A stretch of 64,000 nucleotides of DNA from Harryflintia acetispora (GCA_004340125.1 SLUK01000003.1:124001-188000), one strand, 5' to 3'; shown: positions 31,413-39,524, counted from the first letter of the stretch. Program-made: numbers and translations. Notes: generated by a model from the letters alone, not told the origin.

Positions 31413-32212
31413 CGGCCCGCCTCCTTTGCCAGGACCCCGTAAAAGTGCAGGATGTTGATGTCCTCCGGGATGTAGTCGCCGTGGTTGCCATGCCCGGTTT
31501 CGTCGATGTGGGTGCCGTGATCGGGCGCGAAGCAAAGGAGCGTGTCATGCGCGCTCCAGCACGACTTCGCCCTGGCGGCGAGGCGGTCGAAATCGGCGAT
31601 GTGCCGGCGCATGGCGGCGAGGCTGTCAGCACTCTCGGGCACGGTGTCGTGGATGGCGTCGTCATAGTCCTGGTTGTAGCAGACGATGCAGTCGTATCGG
31701 TCCTCTCCGATCAGTTCCAGCGCCTTTTCCACCACCGCGCCGTCGTCCGGGAGGATATGGTAGTCGATCTTTCGCCCGCCGAAGATGACGGCCAGGCTGC
31801 TGTCCTGCACCGCGACCAGCGCGGTCCGCTTTCCGGCGGCGGACAGCGCGTCGAAGAGGGTCGGGGTCTTCACCACCGGCTTTTCGTATTTCTGGATCCC
31901 GTGTACCTGGGGCCTAGCGCCGGTGTACATGCTGGCAAAGCAGACCGGGGTGACGGCGGGCATGACGGTTGCGAGTTCCAGCTCGATGGGCGCCCAGGCG
32001 CGCACGGGAGCGAAATCCCCAGCATACTTCTGGCAGAGCCACATCCCGAGCGCGTCGGGGTTATAGATGAGCAGCCGGTCACAGGAAGTGCGTCCCGCAA
32101 GGACAGGCCGGCAGAGCGCGTCGAGCGCGGGCCCGGCCGAACTGGGCGGCGGTACGTCCATGCAGCGGCACCAGGAAGCCGCAAGACCGGTCAGAGGCAG
32201 AGTATTGAACAT
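31409..32212 (-). CDS. Alkaline-phosphatase-superfamily phosphodiesterase/sulfatase-like protein
   Basis: 267 residues, no signal peptide, shorter than most of the superfamily. A likely nucleophile Thr in MPAVTPVCFASMYTGARP and the metal-site pattern FAPDHGTHIDETGHGNHGDY (Asp-His and His ligands) place it with type I phosphodiesterase/nucleotide pyrophosphatase proteins. The first metal Asp would be in LLIYNPDALGMW. Cytosolic location and the HAD phosphatase partner suggest stepwise hydrolysis of an intracellular phosphoester; substrate unknown. Confidence 0.75.
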   Translation of the reverse strand: MFNTLPLTGLAASWCRCMDVPPPSSAGPALDALCRPVLAGRTSCDRLLIYNPDALGMWLCQKYAGDFAPVRAWAPIELELATVMPAVTPVCFASMYTGARPQVHGIQKYEKPVVKTPTLFDALSAAGKRTALVAVQDSSLAVIFGGRKIDYHILPDDGAVVEKALELIGEDRYDCIVCYNQDYDDAIHDTVPESADSLAAMRRHIADFDRLAARAKSCWSAHDTLLCFAPDHGTHIDETGHGNHGDYIPEDINILHFYGVLAKEAGR

Positions 32213-32282
32213 GATAAGTCCCCCTTTGTCATTGATATAGCCGCAGGCGGGCCAATAGATGCTAAATGGCCGTTATGCAGCT

Positions 32283-32288
32283 ATTATA
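32283..32288 (-). promoter_or_regulatory. Extended -10 promoter of the phosphatase pair
   Basis: Minus-strand TATGCTATAAT, an extended -10 (TGnTATAAT), about 70 bp upstream of the 32212 start. The -35 is weak, as allowed for extended -10 promoters. Confidence 0.55.
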
Positions 32289-32324
32289 GCATAATTTTGC
32301 CCCGGAGGACAGCTTTTGCCTCCC

Positions 32325-32353
32325 TTGCTTGTCCGTCGGTTTTGCGCTATGAT
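32325..32353 (+). promoter_or_regulatory. Promoter of the 145-residue protein gene
   Basis: TTGCTT (32325-32330), 17 bp, TATGAT (32348-32353), about 50 bp before the ATG at 32408. Confidence 0.65.
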
Positions 32354-32407
32354 AGGGGCGGAAATCTATTTGCCGGGCGTATGCCCGGCAGAGAATGGAG
32401 GGATGGC

Positions 32408-32845
32408 ATGAAGGAGCTGGACCAGTTTTCCTATGCCTGCGGGGTGATCGACGCATTCAACGAGGTGGTGCGCGCCGGGGTCAAGCGAATGGCGCTCGCC
32501 CATCCTTGCCCTAGCCGGGAGGAGCGGGACTCCTACCTCCCGTTTGCCGAAAAGATTTGCAGCCAGTATGGCACGCGTTGCTACGCCGAGGACGAGCCGC
32601 TGCTCACCGATCTCTTTCCGGTGACGCTCAACCGGGGAACCTACAACCTGATTTTTTACAAAAACGAATCGGATTTGGAAGAATACCTGGCGCTGAAGGC
32701 GCAAAAGGCGCGGCTTTGCGCCGCCGGAGCGTACCGGGATGAAGCGCGCAGGGAGATCGCCGAGGGCTTCGGGCGGCTGCTCTCCTATACCGATGAGGCG
32801 ATCGGGCGGCTGATTGAGGAAAACAAAGAAAAGGAAATTATTTAA
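32408..32845 (+). CDS. Conserved-looking cytosolic protein of unknown function
   Basis: 145 residues; the ATG at 32408 is preceded by AATGGAGGG. No signal peptide or membrane helix. Mixed alpha/beta: FSYACGVIDAFNEVVRAGVKRMALAHP, then a segment with CSQYGTRCYAEDEPLLTDLFP and a C-terminal helix (AEGFGRLLSYTDEAIGRLIEE). I do not recognise the family. It has its own promoter and a strong hairpin behind it, so it is a monocistronic gene. Confidence 0.65.
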   Translation: MKELDQFSYACGVIDAFNEVVRAGVKRMALAHPCPSREERDSYLPFAEKICSQYGTRCYAEDEPLLTDLFPVTLNRGTYNLIFYKNESDLEEYLALKAQKARLCAAGAYRDEARREIAEGFGRLLSYTDEAIGRLIEENKEKEII

Positions 32846-32883
32846 AAGTCATGGCCGCGTCCCCGGGGACGCGGCCATGACTT
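32846..32883 (+). terminator. 38-bp perfect palindrome after the 145-residue gene
   Basis: Two 19-base arms, AAGTCATGGCCGCGTCCCC and its exact complement, meet without a spacer. It starts directly after the stop codon and ends in CTTTGC. It probably acts as a terminator or mRNA 3' end; the T run is short. Confidence 0.7.
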
Positions 32884-32974
32884 TGCATGAAAGAATCATA
32901 ATCTCAGCGGAAAGGGCCATGCTAATAAAAGAAGCGCCGCAAGGGCGCAAACTTTTAAAAACGGGGGAATTTGC

Positions 32975-33118
32975 ATGTCCCATGTGTCCGAAAAGGTCCG
33001 TCCCTATTTTGAAAACCTGTCGATCGACCTCAAGAATGAAATCCTCAAGAGGAATGTCGAGATCAACACCCTGCTCGACCTGATCAAGTGCCTTGAAACG
33101 ATCGTGGACGAGGGCTGA
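32975..33118 (+). CDS. Small acidic helical protein (47 residues)
   Basis: ATG 32975 with CGGGGGAA 5-8 bases upstream encodes 47 residues beginning MSHVSEKVRPYFENLSIDLK and containing NEILKRNVEINTLLDLIKCL. Strongly helical, probably two helices, no membrane segment. Codon use matches neighbouring genes, and the stop (33118) abuts the stop of the opposing gene (33119). I recall similar short clostridial proteins of unknown function but cannot name a family. Confidence 0.6.
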   Translation: MSHVSEKVRPYFENLSIDLKNEILKRNVEINTLLDLIKCLETIVDEG

Positions 33119-33364
33119 TCAAAACGGCGCTCGCTCGCGCAGCCAAGCGATAGCGGCCGTAAGGCCGTCCGCATCGGCTGGGAAGGTCTCCTCCTCGCGG
33201 ATGGTGCATTTTTCAAAACAGAGGTCGTCCTCCCACCAGGCGGCGTGAAGATCGTCCTTTAAATAGAGCTTATACCGGAAACCATGGCAGCCGCCGGTAT
33301 AGTCGTTCCCGCTGGAAAAATAAGTGAAGCCCGGGATGTCAAACATCCTGTCCTGCTGCGCCAA
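33119..33364 (-). CDS. Small hypothetical protein (81 residues)
   Basis: TTG 33364 has AAGGAGGG 6 bases upstream; the internal ATG at 33346 is too far from it. Sequence is aromatic- and charge-rich: FTYFSSGNDYTGGCHGFRYKLYL, AAWWEDDLCFEKC, ending in an amphipathic helix (GLTAAIAWLRERAPF). No transmembrane segment. The GGCHGFRY and W-W pattern suggest a compact beta sheet plus helix. Family unknown. Confidence 0.6.
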   Translation of the reverse strand: MAQQDRMFDIPGFTYFSSGNDYTGGCHGFRYKLYLKDDLHAAWWEDDLCFEKCTIREEETFPADADGLTAAIAWLRERAPF

Positions 33365-33558
33365 GGCGCTCCCTCCTTGCTTGTTATTGCGTTTGTCGCG
33401 GTGCGCCCGAGGCGCATGATACCTGCTGCCAGTGTATCACATTTTGAGATGGGAATCCAAGCCCCTGACCAAAAAACGGCAAGTATGCCTTCTGTCCGCC
33501 TGTGCACACTAAGCGCGGGAGGAAGCTCCCAAAGATGGACGGCAAGGAGGCGATTTTA

Positions 33559-33759
33559 GTGCCGAGAGTCAAGCGGAATGCGCCGGTCAGTCTTCAGTCC
33601 CTGCTCCAGCAGTGTCCGGGAGCCAGGGCCTATTACAATACCCTGCCCGAACACATCCGCCAGCTGGTGGCCCGCAATGGCGAGCGAATCCAGACGGTGG
33701 CGAAGCTCGAGCGGTATGCCCAGAACCTGCTGGAGGCGGATGGAATTTCCGGCCTGTAA
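33559..33759 (+). CDS. Small hypothetical protein (66 residues)
   Basis: GTG 33559 is preferred because AAGGAGG lies 8 bases upstream; an ATG at 33535 overlaps that site. The product is helical and basic at the start (PRVKRNAPVSLQSLLQQCPGAR) and continues AYYNTLPEHIRQLVARNGE and VAKLERYAQNLLEADG. The 'YYNTLPE..RQ.V...GE.I' pattern is familiar from short proteins in Clostridia without known role. Two hairpins follow. Confidence 0.6.
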   Translation: MPRVKRNAPVSLQSLLQQCPGARAYYNTLPEHIRQLVARNGERIQTVAKLERYAQNLLEADGISGL

Positions 33760-33766
33760 AAATAAG

Positions 33767-33849
33767 TGAAGGGGGCCCTCTCATTTCATTAGGGCGGAGG
33801 TATGCGTTGCGCCCCCTTCAAAGTATTGGAAGCTTTGCTTTCAATACTT
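33767..33849. terminator. Two hairpins between convergent genes
   Basis: First: TGAAGGGGGC (33767-33776) with GCCCCCTTCA (33811-33820) around a 34-base loop. Second: AAGTATTGGAAGC / GCTTTCAATACTT (33821-33849), loop TTT. They separate the small plus-strand gene from the minus-strand ccdA-tlpA gene. Confidence 0.7.
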
Positions 33850-33869
33850 ACATATGGATGGCTTTTGTG

Positions 33870-35186
33870 TTACTTGTCTTTTTTGCCGTCGGACACCGCC
33901 TGGTCAAGGGCGTTTTTGAGGATGTCCTTGGTCAGCGCCCCGGGGGCGTAGCCCAGCAGGTTCCCTTCCATATCGAGCAGCACGGTGGTGGGGTAGGAGT
34001 TGACGCCGTAGTTGTAAAACACCTCTCCATCGAGGTCCATCACCACCGGGTAGGTGTAGCTGCCGTTTTCCAAAAACTTGGTGATCCCCTCCAGGGTTTC
34101 GCTGTCGTGGGCGTTGGGATTGTCGCTGGTGCGGGGGTTCGCCACCCCGAGGATGACGACGTCCCTCTCGTTGTTTCCGTATTCCTCATACAACTCCTGC
34201 AAGTCGGGCATCTCCTTCTTGCAGTAGGTGCACCAGGTGGTCCAGAAGTTGAGCAGCACCACCTTGCCCTGATAATCGGAGAGGGTGTGCTCGTTGCCGA
34301 ACTGATCCGAAAGGGTGAAGTCAGGCCCGGGCACCGTCTGAGGCTCGGAAGAGGAGCCGGAGGAACTTTCAGGGGACCCGCCTGAGGGCTCCTGCGCGTC
34401 CGGCGCGCTCGGGGAGGGATCGGAGGTGTCTTGCGAGGAGCTGGCGGAGCCGAGGCTCAGGGAGCTCAAATATCCGCTTACCCCGTTCATCCAGCCGGTG
34501 AAGGTGATGATACCGATTAAAATCAGCAGCACGCCGCCCGCCTTGACGGTGTATTTGAGCAATTTCTGCTTGCCGCGCAAAAACTCCAGCACCTGGGTGG
34601 TGAAGAGCCCCAGCAGCAGGAAGGGGATGACGAAGCCCAGCGCATAGACCAGCACCAGCAGGTTTCCGGTCATCGCGCTCTTGGCGCCCGAGGCCATGAT
34701 CAGCACCGACGAGAGGGCGGGGCCCACGCAGGGAGTCCAGGCAAAGCTGAAGGTGAAGCCCATCACAAAGGCAATCAGCGGGTTGACTTCTTTGATGTTG
34801 AGCCGGGGGTGCAGCTTGTGTTCGCGCTGCAGGAATTTGAAATCGAGGAAGCCCACCTGGAAGAGCCCCAGCAGCACGATCAGGATACCGCCCAGCCGGG
34901 TCATCAGGGTGCGGTGCTCGCCGAAGAAGCTGCCGATCGCCGTGAACGAGAGCCCCAGGATGAAAAAGGCGAAGGAAATTCCCAGTACGAAGAAGACGGT
35001 GTGGAAGAACACCTTCTTGCGCTCGTAGCGGATAACCCCGTTTTCATCGGTGTGCTTGGCATTCCCGGCCAGGTACCCGATATAGACCGGGATCAGCGGG
35101 ATGACGCAGGGGGAGAAGAAGGAGAGAATCCCCTCCAGAAAGACAAGCAGGAAATTAACCTGTCCCGCATCGATAAGATTTGACAT
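33870..35186 (-). CDS. CcdA-TlpA fusion: membrane thiol transporter with thioredoxin-like domain
   Basis: 438 residues. ATG 35186 is chosen because AGAGGA is 9 bases upstream; the ATG at 35195 touches it. Residues 1-235: six-helix CcdA/DsbD-type domain with the first active Cys in LSFFSPCVIPLIPVYIGYL and the second in FAWTPCVGPALSSVL. After a Ser/Pro/Asp/Gly linker (about 250-290) comes an extracytoplasmic TlpA domain with WTTWCTYCKKEMP and cis-Pro SYPTTVLLD. Electrons from cytosolic thioredoxin pass through CcdA to the outer thioredoxin domain. The trxA and a lipoprotein gene lie upstream in the same direction. Confidence 0.93.
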   Translation of the reverse strand: MSNLIDAGQVNFLLVFLEGILSFFSPCVIPLIPVYIGYLAGNAKHTDENGVIRYERKKVFFHTVFFVLGISFAFFILGLSFTAIGSFFGEHRTLMTRLGGILIVLLGLFQVGFLDFKFLQREHKLHPRLNIKEVNPLIAFVMGFTFSFAWTPCVGPALSSVLIMASGAKSAMTGNLLVLVYALGFVIPFLLLGLFTTQVLEFLRGKQKLLKYTVKAGGVLLILIGIITFTGWMNGVSGYLSSLSLGSASSSQDTSDPSPSAPDAQEPSGGSPESSSGSSSEPQTVPGPDFTLSDQFGNEHTLSDYQGKVVLLNFWTTWCTYCKKEMPDLQELYEEYGNNERDVVILGVANPRTSDNPNAHDSETLEGITKFLENGSYTYPVVMDLDGEVFYNYGVNSYPTTVLLDMEGNLLGYAPGALTKDILKNALDQAVSDGKKDK

Positions 35187-35223
35187 ATGAATCATTCCTC
35201 TCTGGGCGTTTCGTGCCGGTTTG

Positions 35224-35910
35224 CTATGAATGTTGGGCGAGCCGGTAGCGTTCCAGCTCGGCCTTGATGATCGCTTCCCATTCAGCCTCGCCGCGCGGGC
35301 CGGTGTAATCCTGCTCCGAAAGCATTTTGCCGTCCTCCCCCACGAAAAAGACGGTGGGGACGGTGGTAACGTCCTTTAATTTGATCGAGATCAAATCCTG
35401 CGAGGGGAAGAGCTGCAAATCGCTGCTGCCCGAGAGCTTCTGGATATCGGATATCAGCGCCCCGGCGTTCTCCACCGGCTCGCCGTAGGGATCAACCGCA
35501 TCCATCGGCACCCCGATCACCTGGAGCCCCTCGCCGGTGTACTTCGCGGCGAGCTCACCGAGGACCCGCATGTCCTCGACCTCGGTGCCGCAGTAGCTCG
35601 CCCAGAGGTGGAAGAGGGTCAGGCGCCCCTCGAGCACGCTCTCATTCACCTCGTTGCCCGCGGTGTCTTGCGCCACAAAGCGGCTGAAGTCGTCCGGCCC
35701 GTCCTCCCGCAAGGGAATGAGCTGATAATCCAGCTCGCTGCGGCAGCCGGGATTGAGCTTGCCGTCCTCCTGCGCAAGCAGGCCCGGAGCAGCCGAGATG
35801 GTGGGCTCCGGCAAAGAGGAGGAGTCCGGCTCCTTCGCCCCGCCGCCTGGGGCAGGAGCGCAGGAGGCGAGCAGAAAAGCCGCCAGCAGGGCGGACAAAA
35901 TACGTTTCAT
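35224..35910 (-). CDS. TlpA-like thioredoxin-fold lipoprotein lacking the second active-site Cys
   Basis: 228 residues; ATG 35910 (AAAGGAA upstream). Lipobox LLASC (Cys about 17), Pro/Gly/Ser linker, then a thioredoxin fold: LTLFHLWASYCGTEVEDM, IGVPMDAVDP, and cis-Pro VTTVPTVFFVGEDG. The active site reads YCGTE instead of WCxxC, so only one thiol remains. It could form mixed disulfides, use another Cys (NPGCRSE), or act as a receptor for the CcdA-TlpA protein encoded 38 bp downstream. Confidence 0.82.
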   Translation of the reverse strand: MKRILSALLAAFLLASCAPAPGGGAKEPDSSSLPEPTISAAPGLLAQEDGKLNPGCRSELDYQLIPLREDGPDDFSRFVAQDTAGNEVNESVLEGRLTLFHLWASYCGTEVEDMRVLGELAAKYTGEGLQVIGVPMDAVDPYGEPVENAGALISDIQKLSGSSDLQLFPSQDLISIKLKDVTTVPTVFFVGEDGKMLSEQDYTGPRGEAEWEAIIKAELERYRLAQHS

Positions 35911-35993
35911 AATAGTTCCTTTCTGTGCGGGCAGCCTCCCTATTATAAAGGAACGCGGGCGGTTTGGCAATCCACCGCCCGTTTTCCGGCTGC

Positions 35994-36302
35994 TTATTTG
36001 AGCATCTGCAGGATGGAGGACTTGGGTTTGAAGCCGACCGAGGTGGCGACCGTCTCGCCCTCCTTGACGATCATCAGGGTGGGGATGCTCATCACCCCGA
36101 AGCGGGCGGCCAGCTCGGGCTGCTCGTCGATGTTCACCTTGCCCACCTTGACCTCGTTATGTTCCTTTGCGATCTCGTCCACGATGGGGGAGACCATCCG
36201 GCAGGGCCCGCACCAGGGGGCCCAAAAGTCCACCAGCACGGTTTTTTGCGAGGAAAGCACCTCGGCATCGAAGTTTTCTTTGGTTAAGGTCGTAACAGAC
36301 AT
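35994..36302 (-). CDS. trxA: Thioredoxin
   Basis: 102 residues. Active site FWAPWCGPCRMVSP at about 23-36, cis-Pro GVMSIPTLMIVK, as in classical thioredoxins. The start ATG 36302 follows GAAGGGAGAA; the frame's earlier ATG at 36320 is the ribosome site itself. Its position before the lipoprotein and CcdA-TlpA genes suggests it is the electron donor for export of reducing power. Confidence 0.95.
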   Translation of the reverse strand: MSVTTLTKENFDAEVLSSQKTVLVDFWAPWCGPCRMVSPIVDEIAKEHNEVKVGKVNIDEQPELAARFGVMSIPTLMIVKEGETVATSVGFKPKSSILQMLK

Positions 36303-36348
36303 ATGAATTTCTCCCTTCACTATATGTTATTATTTTGATTACAGTTTT

Positions 36349-36394
36349 ATTATACGCATTTCCTTCATTTTCTTCTGTGACTAAGTCACAGAAG
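36349..36394 (-). promoter_or_regulatory. trxA promoter with a Crp/Fnr-type palindrome
   Basis: TATAAT at 36349-36354 (minus). The -35 position is poor, but a perfect inverted repeat CTTCTGTGAC-TAA-GTCACAGAAG (36372-36394) covers it; its centre lies about 41 bases upstream of the expected start, the class II activator position. The core TGTGA...TCACA resembles Crp/Fnr-family sites. Confidence 0.55.
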
Positions 36395-36468
36395 GCGATT
36401 TATTACCAAAGCCGGCTTGTCCCGAGGCCGGCGGCTTACCACAGGGTACGCGGCGCCCGCGGGCGGCT

Positions 36469-36501
36469 GCAAAAGAAAAAGCCGGGGCGCGCGGCCCCGG
36501 C
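36469..36501 (-). terminator. Terminator after the rubredoxin-flavoprotein gene
   Basis: Stem GCCGGGGC (36481-36488) / GCCCCGGC (36494-36501), then on the minus strand TTTTTCTTTT (36471-36480). Confidence 0.8.
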
Positions 36502-36513
36502 CATATGCTGCTG

Positions 36514-37146
36514 TTAAGCGAGGATAAAGTTCTCCTTGCCCACCCCGCAGATGGGGCAGACGTAGTCGTCCGGCAGCTCTTCAAAGGGAATCTCCCCGTC
36601 GTAGACATAGTGGCAGACGGCGCAGGTCCATTTCTTCGGGGCCTTCGGGCGCTCGGCGGAGCCCAGCGTCCCGCCGGACTTGAGGATCCGGTAATCGTCG
36701 TAGGTCAGGCTGGCGGCTTCCGAGCGGCTCTCGGCCCCGAGGACGGGGCAGATAAAGAGCAGGTGGGTGTCCACATCCACCGTCTGCGCGACCTGCAGGC
36801 GCACCACGGCGTTGACCCCGTCCTTCAGATAGGGGTTGCCGCTCTCGTCGGTCTCATAGGCGATACCCTCAAATTTGGGCGCCTCGCGCCCCGAGCGGTA
36901 GCCGAAGCGCTTGATGGTTTCCATGGTGCACTCCTGCGAGAGGATGGAGAGGGAAAGGCTCCCTTTTTTTTGGATCAGCTCGCTGGTATAGGTGTTTTTC
37001 TGCATGGTGACGACCAGGCGCGGGGGCTCGGCAGTCACCTGCGAGGCGGTGTTGATGATGCATCCGTTTAACACGCCGTCCTGCTCGACCCCGGCGACAA
37101 AAAGTCCGTAGGAGATTTTAAACAGGGCGTCCAGATCAAGATTCAT
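36514..37146 (-). CDS. High-molecular-weight rubredoxin (flavin reductase-like plus rubredoxin)
   Basis: 210 residues. Residues 1-150 are a flavin-reductase-like FMN domain (YGLFVAGVEQDGVLNGCIINTASQVT, KNTYTSELIQKKGS, FGYRSGREAPKF). Residues 163-210 are a rubredoxin: WTCAVCHYVYDG and DDYVCPICGVGKENF provide the four Cys iron ligands. In acetogens and clostridia this fusion passes electrons from NAD(P)H to flavodiiron proteins for O2 or NO reduction. It lies near the thioredoxin cluster but has its own terminator. Confidence 0.92.
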   Translation of the reverse strand: MNLDLDALFKISYGLFVAGVEQDGVLNGCIINTASQVTAEPPRLVVTMQKNTYTSELIQKKGSLSLSILSQECTMETIKRFGYRSGREAPKFEGIAYETDESGNPYLKDGVNAVVRLQVAQTVDVDTHLLFICPVLGAESRSEAASLTYDDYRILKSGGTLGSAERPKAPKKWTCAVCHYVYDGEIPFEELPDDYVCPICGVGKENFILA

Positions 37147-37241
37147 GGCAGGGTTACCTCCTTGTGATTCATTTTATTGTTTGTGCTTTGCGGATGGAAT
37201 ATGTAAGCATCTTACCACACAACCGGCACTTTGAAAAGAAA

Positions 37242-37269
37242 AAACCGTCCACGAATCCGCGGACGGTTT
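37242..37269 (-). terminator. Terminator for the 210-residue lipoprotein gene
   Basis: AAACCGTCC / GGACGGTTT arms with an inner CG-CG pair; minus strand continues TTTTCTTTTC. A further hairpin GGGGAT..ATCCCC is at about 37283-37301. The short frame across 37169-37369 spans these hairpins and is not judged coding. Confidence 0.65.
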
Positions 37270-37400
37270 GGGAAAATAAAATATGGGGATATGGGAATCC
37301 CCAACAATCATATTTTAGCAAAACAGGTCTGTAATATTTTGTAGAATTATGGGTAATTGTCCGGAGCAAGACATAAAAAGTTGATAAAAGCCGCTTTTTG

Positions 37401-38033
37401 TCACGGTGCCGCCTGGAGCTCCAGGCTCATGGCGACCTGCCGGGCCTGCTCGTCGGTGAGCGAATCCTCTGCAAACTGAATACCGACGTAAACCTTGAGC
37501 TCCTTGTCATAGCAGAGCACGCCCGGCACCTCGACCACCGGCACCTCCGCCAGTGCGCCCGGATGCTTGTCGATCTCCTGCGGGTCCTTATAGCTCACCG
37601 TGCAGACCGCGGCTTCGCCGGTTTCATCCGATTTGACCGGCTGATAGGGCTCCCACTGACAGAGGCTGCCCAGGCGCAGTTCGGGGTAGACTGTTTTATA
37701 GTAGTCCTCCCTTGGCACCTCGCCTTCCACCGGGGTGAAGGTGTTAAAGCCGATGAACCCCATGTACCGCCCGTCCCGGTAGAAATCCACCTTGGTATAA
37801 AACGGGCCGGCGCCTTCCCGGTCCTGTTCCTCGGGCAGGCGGGTTTCCCAGCCGCCGGGCAGCGACAGCGCCGCGATAAATGGCGCGGTGCCGTAGATTT
37901 GCGCGTTCGATTCGTTTTGCCCTTCCTGATAGGCGGGGAAGGAAATCGAAACAGGGTTGGAGCCCTTATCGCTGCAGCCCGCCCCGAACAGGGCAAACGC
38001 GGCGCAGAGCAGCAGGCAGATCGTCTTTTTCAT
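37401..38033 (-). CDS. Lipoprotein of unknown function
   Basis: 210 residues; ATG 38033 has AGGAGG 5 bases upstream. Lipobox FGAGC (Cys about 20). The mature part is a single beta-rich domain (IAALSLPGGWETRLPEE, YRDGRYMGFIGFNTF, GVLCYDKELKVYVGIQF) with four further cysteines. The phrase 'L.LP.GWE...P.E' resembles small lipoproteins found across Firmicutes. Monocistronic between terminator and the divergent dipeptidase gene. No function can be given. Confidence 0.75.
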   Translation of the reverse strand: MKKTICLLLCAAFALFGAGCSDKGSNPVSISFPAYQEGQNESNAQIYGTAPFIAALSLPGGWETRLPEEQDREGAGPFYTKVDFYRDGRYMGFIGFNTFTPVEGEVPREDYYKTVYPELRLGSLCQWEPYQPVKSDETGEAAVCTVSYKDPQEIDKHPGALAEVPVVEVPGVLCYDKELKVYVGIQFAEDSLTDEQARQVAMSLELQAAP

Positions 38034-38177
38034 GCTAACCTCCTGTCCCCGCCGGAAGAAGCATGCCCAGCGGATACCCATTATTTTACCACGCATCCCG
38101 GCCCCTTACAAGGAGGGGTGCATTTACAAACCCCATAAAACCCAATATAATAAGGAAAAGAAAAAGGAGTGAACGCT

Positions 38178-39428
38178 ATGGAATTCAAACTGGATGAAAA
38201 AAGCCTGATCGAGGACATCAGGGGGCTTTTGCAGATACAGAGCGTCAACGGCGGCTGCGACGAGGGCGCGCCGCTGGGGAAGGGCGTGAGCGACGCGATC
38301 GATTACGTCGTGAGGCTGGGCGAGCGCTTCGGCTTTCGCGGCAGGAATATCGACGGCTACTGCGGCTACGTCGAGATGGGCAAGGGCGAGCGGATGGTCG
38401 CGATTTTAAACCATGTGGACACCGTCCCCGTCGAGGGCGAGTGGTCCTGCGACCCGTTTGACGGCACGGTGCGCGACGGGAAGCTCTATGGCCGGGGCGC
38501 CTGCGACAACAAGGGCCCGGCCCTGGTGGCGCTCTATGCGATGAAGGCGGTGGCCGACAGCGGCCTTGCACTGGGCAAGCGGGTACGCCTGATCGTGGGC
38601 GGGGACGAGGAGAGCGGCGCCTGGAAATGCCTTAGGCGCTACAAGCAGACCGAGGAGCTGCCCGAGAGCGCTTTCTCGCCCGACGCCGACTATCCTGTCA
38701 CCTTCGCGGAGAAGGGGATTTTGCACATCCTGATCAGGCGCGAGCTCGGTCCCGACGTGCCCGCGATCGAGCTGGAGTGCGGCAAGCGGGTCAACATCGT
38801 GCCCGCTCACGCCAGTGCCGTGGTAAACGGCAAAACCTATGAGGCCCAGGGCAAGGCCTCCCACGCGATGGCGCCTGAGCTGGGGGTCAACGCCCTGCTC
38901 GGCCTCTGCGATGAGCTGATCGCCGACGGGGTGGACCATCCCTTCCTGAAGCTCTGCCAAATGGCCAATGCCGAGGATCTCGGGATCGCCCTTTGCGACG
39001 AGCCCTCCGGCAAGCTGACCATCAACCCCGGGGTCGCCAGGGTGGACGGGCATACCGCCGAGCTGCGCTGCGACATCCGCTATCCGGTCACGGCAAAGAA
39101 GGAGGACATCCTCGCGCGTATCAGCGAAGCCGTCGCGCCGCTGGACTTTACGGTGGAGGAGTTCCAGCACGTCGGCCCGCTCTATGTGGAGAAGGACTCG
39201 AAGCTGGTGACCACCCTGCAAAAAGTCTACCGGGAGATCACCGGGGATTCCCGCGAGCCGGTTTCCACCGGTGGGGGAACCTATGCCAGAGCCTTCCAGA
39301 GCGCGGTGGCCTTCGGCATATTCCTGCCGGGGGAAGAGAATATGTGCCACAAGGTGGACGAGTACTGGTCCCTGGATTCGATCCGGACCAACTTCCAAAT
39401 CATGGCAAATGCCATTAAAGAATTGTAA
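38178..39428 (+). CDS. M20 family dipeptidase (PepV/Sapep-like)
   Basis: 416 residues; ATG 38178 follows AAAAAGGAG. Zinc-site motifs: HVDTVPVEGEWSCDPFDG (His and Asp), GRGACDNKGP (Asp bridge), GGDEESGAW (Glu catalytic and ligand), FSPDADYPV, and the late CHKVDEYW His. The order and the SPDADYP signature mark the PepV/Sapep group of Mn2+/Zn2+ dipeptidases acting in the cytosol. It precedes the OPT peptide transporter, so peptide uptake and cleavage may be linked. A shorter lid domain than PepV is possible, given 416 versus about 470 residues. Confidence 0.88.
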   Translation: MEFKLDEKSLIEDIRGLLQIQSVNGGCDEGAPLGKGVSDAIDYVVRLGERFGFRGRNIDGYCGYVEMGKGERMVAILNHVDTVPVEGEWSCDPFDGTVRDGKLYGRGACDNKGPALVALYAMKAVADSGLALGKRVRLIVGGDEESGAWKCLRRYKQTEELPESAFSPDADYPVTFAEKGILHILIRRELGPDVPAIELECGKRVNIVPAHASAVVNGKTYEAQGKASHAMAPELGVNALLGLCDELIADGVDHPFLKLCQMANAEDLGIALCDEPSGKLTINPGVARVDGHTAELRCDIRYPVTAKKEDILARISEAVAPLDFTVEEFQHVGPLYVEKDSKLVTTLQKVYREITGDSREPVSTGGGTYARAFQSAVAFGIFLPGEENMCHKVDEYWSLDSIRTNFQIMANAIKEL

Positions 39429-39495
39429 AAATGGCATGAAAAATCTCCTTTATTCACAATTGTTTCATAAAAATGTGAAAAATGGACATTTTATG

Positions 39496-39524
39496 TTGGC
39501 GTGCTAAAGCAAAAATGATATAAT
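39496..39524 (+). promoter_or_regulatory. Promoter of the OPT transporter operon
   Basis: TTGGCG (39496-39501), 17 bp, TATAAT (39519-39524). Predicted start about 39531, leaving a 157-base leader. Confidence 0.7.

Noticed and set aside
37169..37369. 66-residue minus-strand frame
   Set aside because: It crosses two hairpins and the terminator of the next gene and has no ribosome site.
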